The notes: generated by a model not told the origin, from the letters alone. A DNA stretch of 64,000 nt from Streptomyces sp. CB01580 (GCF_001905795.1 NZ_LIXJ01000025.1:1-64000); one strand, 5' to 3'; positions 38,176 through 47,478 are shown, numbered from the stretch's first letter. Made by a program: numbers and translations.

Positions 38176-39048
38176 CTACGCGGGCCGGGCGGCGAGCCAG
38201 GCCGGATCGATGACGCCCTCGGCGACGATCACGGCGGGACCGGTCATCTCGATCTCGCCGTCCGGGTGCTCGGTGATGACGAGCGTGCCGCCGGGCAGGT
38301 CGACCGTGTACGTGACCGGAGTACCGGTCTGCGCGGGGTCGACGCCGTCCCTGCGGGCCGCGGCGACGGCGACGGCGCAGGCGCCCGTGCCGCAGGAGCG
38401 GGTCTCCCCCGAGCCGCGCTCGTGGACCCGCATGGCCACATGGCGGGGACCCCGGTCGACGACGAACTCGATGTTGACGTCGTCGGGGTAGACGGCCGCG
38501 GGGCTGTAGGACGGGGGGGCCAGCAGGGCGCCGGCGTGCTCCAGTTCGTCGACGAAGGCGACGGCGTGCGGATTGCCCATGTTCACGTTGCGGGCGTCCC
38601 AGCCGCGGCCGTCCACGGTGACCGTGACCCCGTCCTCGGGCAGGGTCGCGCGTCCCATGGAGACGGTGATGTCGCCGTCCTTGGCGATGTGCACCTTCTT
38701 GACGCCACCTCGGGTGGCGACGGCGAGGCCGCCCGCCTCGGCGTGGCCGGCGCGCTGCAGATAACGGGCGAAGACGCGTACGCCGTTGCCGCACATCTCG
38801 GCGACGGAGCCGTCGGCGTTGCGGTAGTCCATGAACCACTCGGCCTCGTCCGCCATGGCACGCGCCTCGGGATGCGCGGCGGACCGTACGACGTGCAGCA
38901 GCCCGTCCCCGCCGATACCGGCCCGGCGGTCGCACAGCCGGGCGACGACCGCCGGAGGCAGGTCCACGGCGTCGTCCGGGTCGGGAACGATCACGAAGTC
39001 GTTCTCGGTGCCGTGGCCCTTGAGGAAGGTGATCTGCGAGGTGGTCAC
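38176..39048 (-). CDS. dapF: Diaminopimelate epimerase
   Basis: GTG 39048 gives 290 residues. The two catalytic cysteines are present in mirror-image halves: SVAEMCGNGVRVFARYL and TRSCGTGACAVAVAAAR. GHGTENDFVIVPDPD and NPHAVAFVDEL are further family blocks. It converts LL- to meso-diaminopimelate for lysine and peptidoglycan. Actinomycetes normally have GHGTENDF here, as seen. It lies between the RSH gene and a small membrane-protein gene on the same strand. Confidence 0.96.
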   Translation of the reverse strand: MTTSQITFLKGHGTENDFVIVPDPDDAVDLPPAVVARLCDRRAGIGGDGLLHVVRSAAHPEARAMADEAEWFMDYRNADGSVAEMCGNGVRVFARYLQRAGHAEAGGLAVATRGGVKKVHIAKDGDITVSMGRATLPEDGVTVTVDGRGWDARNVNMGNPHAVAFVDELEHAGALLAPPSYSPAAVYPDDVNIEFVVDRGPRHVAMRVHERGSGETRSCGTGACAVAVAAARRDGVDPAQTGTPVTYTVDLPGGTLVITEHPDGEIEMTGPAVIVAEGVIDPAWLAARPA

Positions 39049-39169
39049 AGGGCAACTGTACGAGGCGGCGGCGACGCCCGCCGGAACCGGGCCGGGCGGA
39101 GCGCCGGGGCGGGTCGGGCACGGGACGCGGCCGGTCACCGGGCAGCGCCGGAGGGGCCGTCGGAGCAGG

Positions 39170-39655
39170 TCAGCGGAGCCGGGCCACGCGCCCGACGGCC
39201 AGGGCGACCAGGACGAGGCAGACGGCGACGTACAGGGCGACCACACGCCAGTCGGGCCGTTCGCCCGTGCCCCGCTGCGGCAGTCCGGGCCAGGTGTAGC
39301 CGACACGGCGGGCGGCCATCATGCCCCAGCCCGCGGCACAACCGCTGATCAGCAGGCCCAGCATGGCGACGACCGCGCCGCCGTCGCCGAACTCGAAGGC
39401 GAGCGGGAAGGCGAACATCAGCGAGCCCAGCGCGGCGAGCACGACGATGGGCGCGAGCTGCCAGATGCGCATCCGCCGGGCGGGCCGCAGCTCGACCTCG
39501 ACCTCGGCGGGCACGTCGAGTTCGTCGGGCCCGTCGGGGCTCAGACGCCCCGGTTCGTGGCCCGTCCCATGCGCCGTCGCGTGCCCCTGGTCGTGCGCGG
39601 GCGCGTGTCGCGTGTCCGGTGCGTCGTCTTCCGTGTCGCGAGGGCCGGCCTCCAT
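39170..39655 (-). CDS. Small membrane protein, function unknown
   Basis: ATG 39655 is preferred because GGGAGGG lies about 10 bases upstream; an in-frame upstream ATG at 39724 lacks one. The product has 161 residues: a His- and Asp-rich N terminus (HAPAHDQGHATAHGTGHEPG), then three transmembrane segments (LAPIVVLAALGSLMFAFPLA, VVAMLGLLISGCAAGWGMMA, VVALYVAVCLVLVALAVG). The His-rich region could bind metal. It sits between miaA and dapF on the same strand. Confidence 0.75.
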   Translation of the reverse strand: MEAGPRDTEDDAPDTRHAPAHDQGHATAHGTGHEPGRLSPDGPDELDVPAEVEVELRPARRMRIWQLAPIVVLAALGSLMFAFPLAFEFGDGGAVVAMLGLLISGCAAGWGMMAARRVGYTWPGLPQRGTGERPDWRVVALYVAVCLVLVALAVGRVARLR

Positions 39656-39762
39656 CGCCACGCGCCCTCCCAACTCGGACTCCACTGATCGATCGATGCT
39701 CGATGATGGCACGCCCCGAGGCACCGGAATGACGGGCGGGGCGTCCCGATGCCATCACGTGA

Positions 39763-40701
39763 TCAGGCTGTGACCGCTCGTTCGACCAACGCCAGAGCCT
39801 GGTGCGGGAGTTCCCCGCGGTCCTGGGCGGCACCGCTCAGCCAATGGACCCGCGCGTCGCGGCGGAACCACGAGTCCTGACGGCGCGCGAATCGTTTGGT
39901 GGCGCGAATCGTCTCGGCACGCGCCTCCTCCTCCGTGCATTCCCCGGCCAGCGCGGCCAGCACCTGCTGGTAGCCGAGCGCCCGGGACGCGGTCAGCCCG
40001 TCGCGCAGACCGCGCGCCTCCAGGTCGCGCACCTCGTCGACGAGTCCGGCCTCCCACATCCGGTCCACCCGCAGGGCGATGCGTTCGTCGAGTTCGGGAC
40101 GGGCCACGTCGACGCCGATCTGGACGGTGTCGTACACCGCATCGTTACCCGGAAGGTTGGCGGTGAAGGGCCTGCCGGTGATCTCGATGACTTCGAGGGC
40201 CCGGACGATCCTCCGGCCGTTGCCCGGCAGGATGGCCCGGCCCGCCTCGGGGTCGGCGGCGGCGAGCCGGGCGTGCAGTGCCCCGGGACCGCGCTCGGTC
40301 AGCTCCTCCTCCAGCCTGGCCCGCACCTCCGGATCCGTGCCGGGGAACTCCAGGGCGTCGATGGCACCCTTCACGTAGAGACCGGAGCCGCCGACCAGGA
40401 CGGGGGTGCGCCCTGCCGCGAGCAGTCGGTCGATCTCCCCGCGGGCCAGTCGCTGGTACTCGGCGACGCTGGCGGTCTCCGTGACGTCCCAGATGTCCAG
40501 CAGGTGGTGCGGGACGTCCCCGCGCTCGGGGAGCGTCAGCTTCGCGGTGCCGATGTCCATGCCCCGGTAGAGCTGCATGGAGTCGGCATTGACCACTTCG
40601 CCGTCGAGCCGCTGAGCGAGGAACACCCCCAGATCGGACTTTCCGGCAGCGGTGGGGCCGACGACGGTGATGACCCGCGGTGCGGGAGCTGAGCTTGTCA
40701 C
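39763..40701 (-). CDS. miaA: tRNA dimethylallyltransferase
   Basis: GTG 40701 gives 312 residues. The P-loop is VVGPTAAGKSDLGVFLAQR; GEVVNADSMQLYRGMDIGTA contains the conserved substrate-binding Asp; ALGYQQVLAALAGE and the RRQDSWFRRDARVHWL tail are typical. It attaches a dimethylallyl group to A37 of tRNAs that read UNN codons, including the bldA leucyl-tRNA of Streptomyces. MiaB, encoded 2.5 kb away on the same strand, acts on the product. Confidence 0.95.
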   Translation of the reverse strand: MTSSAPAPRVITVVGPTAAGKSDLGVFLAQRLDGEVVNADSMQLYRGMDIGTAKLTLPERGDVPHHLLDIWDVTETASVAEYQRLARGEIDRLLAAGRTPVLVGGSGLYVKGAIDALEFPGTDPEVRARLEEELTERGPGALHARLAAADPEAGRAILPGNGRRIVRALEVIEITGRPFTANLPGNDAVYDTVQIGVDVARPELDERIALRVDRMWEAGLVDEVRDLEARGLRDGLTASRALGYQQVLAALAGECTEEEARAETIRATKRFARRQDSWFRRDARVHWLSGAAQDRGELPHQALALVERAVTA

Positions 40702-40938
40702 CGCCCCAGTCTCGCAAACCTTCCGCCGTGTTCCCGAACGAGTGCGGCGGCCCGGGGCGGGCGCCGGTCCTGCGGCGCCGAACGGAGCGAATCCTCGCTC
40801 ACACCAGTAGAATTTGTACGTGAATACGGGCGTTTTTCATGGTTTGGAATTCGACTGCGGAGCCGGTGGGCGAAGTGGTCGGCGGCCGGACCGGACAGAA
40901 CGCCCGGCCATGGTTTCTTCCAGCAGGGAAGGTGCCCG

Positions 40939-41211
40939 ATGGGCTTCCTGGACACTTTGAAGGCCAAGCTGAGCCCCGCCAGGGAAAAGGTCGGCGAACT
41001 CGCGCATCAGCACGGGGACAAGATCGACCACGGACTCGACAAGGCGGCACGGACGGTCGACGAAAAGACCAAGGGCAAGTACAGCGAGAAGATCGAGTCC
41101 GGCACGAGAAAGGCCAAGGAAGCGGTCGACCGCCTGTCCCACAAGCACGAGGACGGTGCGCCCGAGCGCGGGGACGACACGCCGCCGAGCGCGCCACCGC
41201 CCGCTTCGTGA
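40939..41211 (+). CDS. Small antitoxin-like protein (MT0933/Rv0909 family)
   Basis: ATG 40939 gives 90 residues. The sequence is highly charged and helical: MGFLDTLKAKLSPAREKVGE, then HGDKIDHGLDKAARTVDEKT, with a Pro-rich C-terminal tail. This matches the actinobacterial family annotated as Rv0909/MT0933 antitoxin. No toxin gene (Rv0910-like) is adjacent, so a toxin-antitoxin role is not supported by context. The amphipathic repeats also resemble small stress (CsbD-like) proteins. Two hairpins follow the gene. Confidence 0.75.
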   Translation: MGFLDTLKAKLSPAREKVGELAHQHGDKIDHGLDKAARTVDEKTKGKYSEKIESGTRKAKEAVDRLSHKHEDGAPERGDDTPPSAPPPAS

Positions 41212-41230
41212 CACTCGGCCGCTTCGTGGC

Positions 41231-41309
41231 GTCCCGCCGACGGGGACGTCCGGCGGGACGGGAGAACCGCGCCGACGGGCGGCCGCGCGGTGCGAGGACC
41301 GCACGGCCG
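41231..41309. terminator. Two hairpins between convergent genes
   Basis: GTCCCGCCG (41231-41239) pairs with CGGCGGGAC (41251-41259). A second stem (41280-41291 with 41298-41309) has a single internal mismatch. They separate the antitoxin-like gene from the end of the dioxygenase-like gene at 41387. Confidence 0.6.
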
Positions 41310-41386
41310 CCCGCCGCACGCGTGCCTCCGTGCGGTGCCCTCCCGGTACGGATCCCGGGGCCCGGCGGACGGCTCCCGTCGGGGTC

Positions 41387-42100
41387 TCAGGACCAGGCGG
41401 CGACCATGTAGCCGACGCCGTACGGGGCGTCGTCGTAGAGCAGCCGCCCGCTCAGGTCGGCCCTTTCGGCCGCGCCCGCCAGGACCTGCCACGGCGCGCG
41501 GCCGGCCGCCTTCAGTTCGTATGCGAGCGACGCGTCCAATGCGACCAGGGCACCGGGATCGGCCGCGCCCAGGGCGCGCGCGGCGGCGGCGTCGAACGCC
41601 TCTGCGCGCTCGTCCAGGTAGCCGGGGGCCTTGAGCGTGCGGCAGGCGCTGCCGTCGCCCATCACCAGCAGCGCCACCCGGTCCGCCCGGGCGGCCAGGT
41701 CCCGCCCCGAGCTCACGCAGCGTTCGGTCTCCAGGGGCTCCCCCACGCCGAGACCTTCGACGGGTGCGTCCGACCAGCGTGCGTCGGCGAGCAGCCAGGC
41801 GCCCACGGCCAGGGACGGCGGCAGCGGACGGTCCGCCACCCGCCCCAGGTCGCGCCCGAGCCGTACGCCGAGGTCGACGCCGAAGCCCCGGAACGTGGCG
41901 GTGGCACCCTCGGAGTGCGGTCCCCGGCCCGCGTGGGCGGCGGGCCCGACCACGATCAACAGGTCGGGCCGGGCGGTGGCGAGCACGTCCACGGCATCGG
42001 CGCACGCCTTCCGCAGCGCGTCGAGCTCGGGCGCGGCACCGGCGGCGACCTCGGGTACCAGCAGGGGCGGACAGGGGCAGACTGCGGCGGCGACAAGCAT
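41387..42100 (-). CDS. Class III extradiol dioxygenase-like (Memo/LigB-like) protein
   Basis: ATG 42100 gives 237 residues. The start AAVCPCPPLLVPEVA followed by DLLIVVGPAAHAG, LLVMGDGSACRTLKAPGYLD and DAPYGVGYMVAAW resembles the LigB/Memo superfamily fold as found in actinobacterial MiaB-associated proteins. Some of the usual metal-binding His residues are replaced, so oxygenase activity is doubtful. It starts 119 bp after the miaB stop and is probably in the same transcription unit. Its conserved pairing with miaB suggests a link to RNA modification or metal handling, but this is inference only. Confidence 0.65.
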   Translation of the reverse strand: MLVAAAVCPCPPLLVPEVAAGAAPELDALRKACADAVDVLATARPDLLIVVGPAAHAGRGPHSEGATATFRGFGVDLGVRLGRDLGRVADRPLPPSLAVGAWLLADARWSDAPVEGLGVGEPLETERCVSSGRDLAARADRVALLVMGDGSACRTLKAPGYLDERAEAFDAAAARALGAADPGALVALDASLAYELKAAGRAPWQVLAGAAERADLSGRLLYDDAPYGVGYMVAAWS

Positions 42101-42219
42101 GGTCGGCAGCGTACTGCGTGAGCACACGACTCCGGCCGGCCGTCGCCGCCCCGCGGCCGGTCCGCCGTCATCGCCGGAGCGGGCGGGCGCCGGGCTCAGG
42201 GAGGTCGCCCGACACGCTC

Positions 42220-43749
42220 TCAGTCGCAGCCGCAGCCGGGGGCCGCCGCGGCCGGCAGCGGGGCCGGGGCGCCGATGCCGGGCAGCCCCAGCATCACTCC
42301 GGCCGGCTTGGCCGCCTCGGCGGCGTTGCGCTTCTCCCAGGCGTCGCCGGCCCGGGTCCGCCGCACGCCCACCGCGGGTCCCTCGGCGAGCAGGTGGTGC
42401 GGGGCCGCGTACGTGACCTCCACCGTCACCACGTCGCCCGGGCGCACCTCCTCGTCGGGCTTGGTGAAGTGGACCAGGCGGTTGTCGGGGGCGCGGCCGG
42501 AGAGGCGGTGCGTGGCGCCGTCCTTGCGGCCCTCGCCCTCCGCGACCATGATCTCCAGCGTCCGGCCGACCTGCTTCTTGTTCTCCTCCCAGGAGATCTC
42601 CTCCTGGAGGGCGGACAGGCGCATGTAGCGCTCCTGGACGACCTCCTTGGGGATCTGCCCCTCCATCTCGGCGGCCGGGGTCCCGGGGCGCTTGGAGTAC
42701 TGGAAGGTGAAGGCGTTGGCGAAGCGCGCCTCGCGGACCACGTGCAGGGTCTGCTCGAAGTCCTCCTCGGTCTCACCGGGGAAGCCCACGATGATGTCGG
42801 TGGAGATGGCGGCGTCCGGCATCGCGGCGCGCACCTTCTCGATGATGCCGAGGAAGCGCTCCTGGCGGTACGAGCGGCGCATCGCCCTGAGCACGGTGTC
42901 CGAGCCGGACTGCAGCGGCATGTGCAGCTGGGGCATCACGTTGGGCGTCTCGGCCATGGCCGCGATCACGTCGTCCGTGAAGTCGCGCGGGTGCGGGGAG
43001 GTGAAGCGGACCCGTTCCAGGCCCTCGATCGTCCCGCAGACGCGCAGCAGCTTGGAGAACGCCTCCCGGTCGCCGATGTCCGAGCCGTACGCGTTCACGT
43101 TCTGGCCGAGCAGGGTGATCTCCGAGACGCCCTCGGCGACCAGTGCCTCGATCTCGGCGAGGATGTCGCCGGTGCGGCGGTCCTTCTCCTTGCCGCGCAG
43201 CGCCGGAACGATGCAGAAGGTGCAGGTGTTGTTGCAGCCGACGGAGATGGAGACCCACGCCGCGTAGGCGGACTCGCGACGCGTGGGCAGGGTGGAGGGG
43301 AACGCCTCCAGGGACTCGGCGATCTCGATCTGGGCCTCCTCCTGGACGCGGGCGCGCTCCAGCAGCACCGGCAGCTTGCCGATGTTGTGCGTGCCGAAGA
43401 CGACGTCCACCCAGGGGGCCCGCTCGACGATGGTGGCCCGGTCCTTCTGCGCCAGACAGCCGCCGACGGCGATCTGCATGCCGGGGCGCCTGGCCTTCAT
43501 CGGGGCGAGCCTGCCGAGGTTGCCGTAGAGCTTGTTGTCGGCGTTCTCCCGCACCGCGCACGTGTTGAAGACGACGACGTCGGCGTCCCCGTCGGAGCCC
43601 TCGGCTGCCCGCACGTAACCCGCGCCCTCCAGCAGACCGGACAACCGCTCGGAGTCGTGGACGTTCATCTGGCACCCGTAGGTGCGGATTTCGTAGCTCT
43701 TGGGTGCTTGGACGTCCACTGCGAGGCTCCGGTCGCTGCTGCTGGTCAT
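42220..43749 (-). CDS. miaB: tRNA-2-methylthio-N6-dimethylallyladenosine synthase
   Basis: ATG 43749 gives 509 residues. The UPF0004 domain holds three cysteines (EIRTYGCQMNVHDSERL, VVVFNTCAVRENADNKLYG, VGGCLAQKDR). The radical-SAM cluster motif is SVGCNNTCTFCIVPALRGKE (CxxxCxxC), followed by LLGQNVNAYG and MPLQSGSDTVLRAMRR. The C terminus carries a TRAM domain (GDVVTVEVTYAAPHHLLAEG) and a short Pro/Ala tail ending GCGCD. It adds the methylthio group to i6A37 made by MiaA. The tail with its two terminal cysteines is unusual but does not touch the catalytic domains. Confidence 0.96.
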   Translation of the reverse strand: MTSSSDRSLAVDVQAPKSYEIRTYGCQMNVHDSERLSGLLEGAGYVRAAEGSDGDADVVVFNTCAVRENADNKLYGNLGRLAPMKARRPGMQIAVGGCLAQKDRATIVERAPWVDVVFGTHNIGKLPVLLERARVQEEAQIEIAESLEAFPSTLPTRRESAYAAWVSISVGCNNTCTFCIVPALRGKEKDRRTGDILAEIEALVAEGVSEITLLGQNVNAYGSDIGDREAFSKLLRVCGTIEGLERVRFTSPHPRDFTDDVIAAMAETPNVMPQLHMPLQSGSDTVLRAMRRSYRQERFLGIIEKVRAAMPDAAISTDIIVGFPGETEEDFEQTLHVVREARFANAFTFQYSKRPGTPAAEMEGQIPKEVVQERYMRLSALQEEISWEENKKQVGRTLEIMVAEGEGRKDGATHRLSGRAPDNRLVHFTKPDEEVRPGDVVTVEVTYAAPHHLLAEGPAVGVRRTRAGDAWEKRNAAEAAKPAGVMLGLPGIGAPAPLPAAAAPGCGCD

Positions 43750-43837
43750 CCCTCAAGGGTAGGCGGTCCCGGGAGCGCTTCCCGCTCCGGAGCCCCGGCC
43801 CTGGTCATCGCGGGGACGGGCTGGCAGGATCGCCGCC

Positions 43838-44836
43838 ATGCTCCAGGCACTCTCCCGTATCGGCCGCCGGCGCGCCTTCCGGGCGGGTGCCGTCCTCGTC
43901 GTCGTGCTCGGGCTGTTGCTGTGGTGGCTGCTGCCGCTCGGGAAGCCGGTGCCGAGCGGGACGCTGACGTTCAGCACCGGGGTGCGCAGCGGGGTCTACC
44001 AGCGCTACGGCGAGCGGCTGATGGGCGACCTCGCCAGGGATCTGCCGCAGGTGTCGATCCGGCTGCGGACCAGTGAGGGTTCCCAGCAGAACATCGCGCG
44101 GGTGGCGACCGGGAAGGCCGACTTCACCATCGCCACCGCCGACGCCCTCGCCACCTATCTGCGCGACCACGGTCCGGGCGCCGACCGGTTGCGGGGCTGC
44201 GTGCGGCTGTACGACGACTACATCCAGCTGGTGGTGCCCCGGGACTCGCCGGTGCGCCAGGTCTCCGACCTGCGCGGCCTGCGCATCGGGGTGGGGCAGC
44301 CGGGATCGGGGGTGCGGCTGGTGGCCGACCGCGTGCTGGCGGCCGCCGGACTGGACCCGAACGACGATGTGACACCGGTGCCCGACGGCATCGACACCAT
44401 GCCGAGGCAGCTGGAGACCGACCGGCTCGACGCCTTCTTCTGGTCGGGCGGACTGCCCACCTCCGCCGTGCAGGAGCTGTCGGACCGGTTCGCGGTCCGG
44501 CTGGTGCCGCTGGAGGCGTCGCTGGTCAAGGAGCTCCAGGCGGTGGGCGGGGCCGCCCGCCACTACCGGTCGGCCATGATGCCCGCCGACGCCTACCGCA
44601 ACGCGCAGCAGGGTCAGGCGGTGCCGACACTGGCGATCGCCAATGTCCTGGTGACCACCGACCGCACGGATCCGTCGATGACCGCGGCGTTCACCCGGAC
44701 CGTGATCGACAGCCGGGACCGGATCGGGCGCGAGGTGCACGCGGCCCAACTGGTGGACCTGCGGACGGCGATCTATACCGATCCGTTGCCGTTGCACGAA
44801 GGGGCCAAGCAGTACTACCGCTCGGTCAAGCCGTGA
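43838..44836 (+). CDS. TAXI family TRAP-type solute-binding protein
   Basis: ATG 43838 gives 332 residues. An N-terminal anchor or signal (RAGAVLVVVLGLLLWWLLPL) precedes a periplasmic-binding fold with the TAXI pattern: LTFSTGVRSGVYQRYGERL, NIARVATGKADFTIATADAL, RGLRIGVGQPGSGVRLVADR and DRLDAFFWSGGLPTSAVQEL. Such proteins capture glutamate, 2-oxoglutarate or similar acids. No TRAP membrane subunits lie nearby. The adjacent histidine kinase and response regulator (convergent) suggest it may act as an extracytoplasmic ligand sensor rather than as a transporter part. Confidence 0.85.
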   Translation: MLQALSRIGRRRAFRAGAVLVVVLGLLLWWLLPLGKPVPSGTLTFSTGVRSGVYQRYGERLMGDLARDLPQVSIRLRTSEGSQQNIARVATGKADFTIATADALATYLRDHGPGADRLRGCVRLYDDYIQLVVPRDSPVRQVSDLRGLRIGVGQPGSGVRLVADRVLAAAGLDPNDDVTPVPDGIDTMPRQLETDRLDAFFWSGGLPTSAVQELSDRFAVRLVPLEASLVKELQAVGGAARHYRSAMMPADAYRNAQQGQAVPTLAIANVLVTTDRTDPSMTAAFTRTVIDSRDRIGREVHAAQLVDLRTAIYTDPLPLHEGAKQYYRSVKP

Positions 44837-44963
44837 CCGGTGGTGCGTAGTGCGTGGTCCGTGCCCCTCGGTCCGTGACGCGCGCCGGCTCGTACACGGG
44901 TCCCGCCCGGCGGCGACCTGGTCGTACCCGGTCGTGCCGTGACCGCGCACACGGTACGGCCGC

Positions 44964-46358
44964 TCAGCCCTGCGGGCCGTTGCGCGGCACCGTCATCGTC
45001 ACGCGCAGCCCGTGCGGTTCGTTGGCCGTGTAGTCGAGGGAGCCGCCGCCCGCGGCCAGGAGGGCCTTGGAGATGGAGAGTCCGAGACCCGACCCCTTCA
45101 CGTTCTGGTGCTGCGTGCTGCGCCAGAACCGGTCCCCGACGCGTTCCAGCTCCTGCGGGGTGAGGCCGGGGCCGTGGTCGGCGACGACCACCGTGACGTC
45201 GTCGCGTCCGGAACCGACCGTGACCAGGACCTCCTCCCCGGCGGGGGTGAACTTGAGCGCGTTGTCGATGACGGCGTCGAGGGCGCTCGACAGCGCGATG
45301 GGGTCCGTCCAGGCCGTCACCGCGGTCGGTCCGTCCGACCGGAGCCGCACCCCCTTGTCGTCGGCGACCGGACGCCAGGAGGCGACACGTTCCTCCGTGA
45401 GCGCGCCGATGTCCGTGAGTCGCAGGTCGGCCGCGGCGTGCTCGGCGAGCGCCAGGTCGAGCAGGTCGTCCAGGACCTGTGCGAGGCGCTTGCCCTCCGT
45501 GCGCACGGAGGCGATCTCCTCGTTGCCCTCGGGGAGTTCGAGCGCGAGGAGCTCGATCCGCAGCAACAACGCGGAGAGAGGGTTGCGCAGTTGGTGCGAG
45601 GCGTCGGCGACGAAGGCGCGCTGCTGCTCCAGCACGCTCTCGACGTTGTCGGCCATCTCGTTGAACGAGCGGGCCAGACGCCTGAGTTCGGGCGGGCCGC
45701 CGGAGGCCGCGACCCTCGACCTCATCCGGCCGCTGGCGATGTCGTGGGTGGCCGCGTCCAGGGTCCGTACCGGCAGCAGCACCCAGCCGGTGAGTCTGAT
45801 CGCGGCGCCGACCGCCACCAGCATGGCGATCGCCTCGCCCGCGGCGATCAGCAGCCAGCCGCGCAGCGTGCGCGCGCGCATCTCGGACGTGGGCGAGTCG
45901 ATGACCACGACGGCGACGACGTCGCCGTCCCGTACGACGGGCGAGGCGATGACGATCCTGCCCCGCTGCCAGGGCCAGACCTGCTGCGGATCGTGGCTGC
46001 GGCGCCCGAGGAGCGCCTCCTGGAACGCCTCCCGCCCCTCCCCGTCCAGGGGCAGCTGCCAGTCCGCCGGGGCCTTGGCCATGGCGCTGTCGTCGCGGTA
46101 GAGGACGCCGGCGTGGATGCCGTACACCGAGTCATAGGTGTCGAGTTCGCCCCTCAGGGTGTCGCGTCGCTCCTCGTAGCCGGGAGTGCGTTCGGCGACG
46201 AACTGGGCGAGCGCGGCGAACCGCGCGGCGTCGTCGATGCGGTCGATGACGACGCGCTGCTGCTCGGCGTTGGCCACGCTCACGGCCAGCGGGAAGCCGA
46301 GGGCGAGCAGCACGCTCGCCATGAGCACGATGAGAAGGGGAAGCAGCCGGGTGCGCAC
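44964..46358 (-). CDS. Two-component sensor histidine kinase
   Basis: GTG 46358 gives 464 residues. A first transmembrane helix (LLPLLIVLMASVLLALGFPL) is followed by an extracytoplasmic sensor of about 130 residues, a second helix (WLLIAAGEAIAMLVAVGAAI), a HAMP linker, the phospho-acceptor His in FVADASHQLRNPLSALLLRI, and the ATPase domain with ALDAVIDNALKFTPAG (N box), VADHGPGLT (G1) and GSGLGLSISKALL (G2). It follows the response-regulator gene by 34 bases on the same strand. The arrangement resembles TctE/TctD-like pairs next to solute-binding proteins. Confidence 0.92.
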   Translation of the reverse strand: MRTRLLPLLIVLMASVLLALGFPLAVSVANAEQQRVVIDRIDDAARFAALAQFVAERTPGYEERRDTLRGELDTYDSVYGIHAGVLYRDDSAMAKAPADWQLPLDGEGREAFQEALLGRRSHDPQQVWPWQRGRIVIASPVVRDGDVVAVVVIDSPTSEMRARTLRGWLLIAAGEAIAMLVAVGAAIRLTGWVLLPVRTLDAATHDIASGRMRSRVAASGGPPELRRLARSFNEMADNVESVLEQQRAFVADASHQLRNPLSALLLRIELLALELPEGNEEIASVRTEGKRLAQVLDDLLDLALAEHAAADLRLTDIGALTEERVASWRPVADDKGVRLRSDGPTAVTAWTDPIALSSALDAVIDNALKFTPAGEEVLVTVGSGRDDVTVVVADHGPGLTPQELERVGDRFWRSTQHQNVKGSGLGLSISKALLAAGGGSLDYTANEPHGLRVTMTVPRNGPQG

Positions 46359-46392
46359 CTGGGACGTAGGCCTCTGTTCGTCTCCGCCGCCG

Positions 46393-47085
46393 CTACGCGG
46401 CCGGGTCGACGAGGCGGTAGCCCACCCCGCGCACCGTCTCGATCAGTGCGGGCAGCCGCAGCTTGGAACGCAGGGACGCGACGTGCACTTCGAGCGTGCG
46501 GCCCGTGCCCTCCCAACTCGTGCGCCACACCTCGCTGATGATCTGCTCCCTGCGGAAGACCACACCGGGCCGCTGGGCCAGCAGCGCGAGCAGATCGAAC
46601 TCCTTGCGGGTGAGCTGGATCTCCGAACCGTCCACACTGACCCGGCGGGTCGGCAGCTCGATCCGGACGTTCCCCAGGCGCAGCGCGGCGACCGGTGTGG
46701 ACACGGTGTCCTCGCCGACCGACGTGCGCCGGCTGACGGCGTGGATGCGGGCGAGGAGTTCGCCGGTGTCGTACGGCTTGACCACGTAGTCGTCGGCCCC
46801 GAGGTTGAGGCCGTGGATCCGCGAACGGACATCGGCGCGGGCGGTCACCATGATGACCGGTGTGGACGTGCGCTTGCGGATCTTCCCGCACACCTCGTAG
46901 CCGTCCTGGTCGGGCAGGCCGAGGTCGAGGAGCACCACGCCGAAGGGTTCCGTGTCCGCGGGCAGCAGCGCCTGGAGCGCGTCCTCGCCGGTGCGTGCGT
47001 GCACGACCTGGAAGCCGTGCCGGGCGAGTATCGCGGAGAGCGCGGCCGCGACGTGGTTGTCGTCCTCGACGAGCAGCAGTCTCAT
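46393..47085 (-). CDS. OmpR-family response regulator
   Basis: ATG 47085 with GGAAGGAGG upstream gives 230 residues. The receiver domain has the acidic pair LLVEDDNHV, the phospho-acceptor Asp in GVVLLDLGLPDQDGYEV and the conserved Lys in ADDYVVKPYDTGEL. The winged-helix effector follows (LTRKEFDLLALLAQRPGVVF, TVRGVGYRLVD). It is the first gene of the two-gene unit with the histidine kinase and is divergent from gluA, so the shared 393-bp region could bring the glutamate transporter under its control; this is inference from position only. Confidence 0.93.
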   Translation of the reverse strand: MRLLLVEDDNHVAAALSAILARHGFQVVHARTGEDALQALLPADTEPFGVVLLDLGLPDQDGYEVCGKIRKRTSTPVIMVTARADVRSRIHGLNLGADDYVVKPYDTGELLARIHAVSRRTSVGEDTVSTPVAALRLGNVRIELPTRRVSVDGSEIQLTRKEFDLLALLAQRPGVVFRREQIISEVWRTSWEGTGRTLEVHVASLRSKLRLPALIETVRGVGYRLVDPAA

Positions 47086-47478
47086 GCGCCCTCCTTCCGT
47101 GGTGCGATGGTGCGGTGCCGGTCGCCGCGGGATGCCCGCGGCCACGGGTGTCCGTGCGGCGCGCGTGCGAAGCCCGTGCCGCTCCCGGTGTCGTGTTTCG
47201 TACGCCTCTGGTCACTTCCCCGTACGGAGGTGTTTCACGTGATGGCGTACCAGGGCATCCACTCCGATGAGCGGTACGCCAGTCAAGAGCCCGCCCGTCG
47301 CATCGGGCCATCTGTTATCCACCCGGTACGCCCGGGGTGTCCCGCCCGCATCCCTGGTCACAGGGCGTGTCCGGGCGCCACCGGATCGTTATCCTCAATT
47401 CTCGCTCAGATGTGATGACGCTGGTCGCACCGCAACCCTAGGGTCCTTCCCAACCGAGGAGGACGGAGCAAGAAGCCG
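47086..47478. other. Divergent intergenic region response regulator / gluA
   Basis: 393 bases without a gene, containing the promoters of the two-component operon and of gluABCD. A near-match to a DnaA box (TTATCCACC, about 47315-47323) is present. No clear direct repeats for an OmpR-type regulator were recognised. Confidence 0.45.

Noticed and set aside
34123..39348. A very long plus-strand open frame (over 1,700 codons) opposite hflX, the M1 peptidase, RSH and dapF
   Set aside because: It is the antisense shadow of real minus-strand genes, an effect of very high third-position GC. It has no homology and its Gly/Arg/Val-rich composition is typical of such shadows.
40939..41211. Complete toxin-antitoxin system
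   Set aside because: Only the antitoxin-like protein is present; neither neighbour (miaA, dioxygenase-like gene) resembles a toxin.
47300..47330. DnaA box upstream of gluA
   Set aside because: TTATCCACC has one mismatch and stands alone, so it is not reported as a separate feature.
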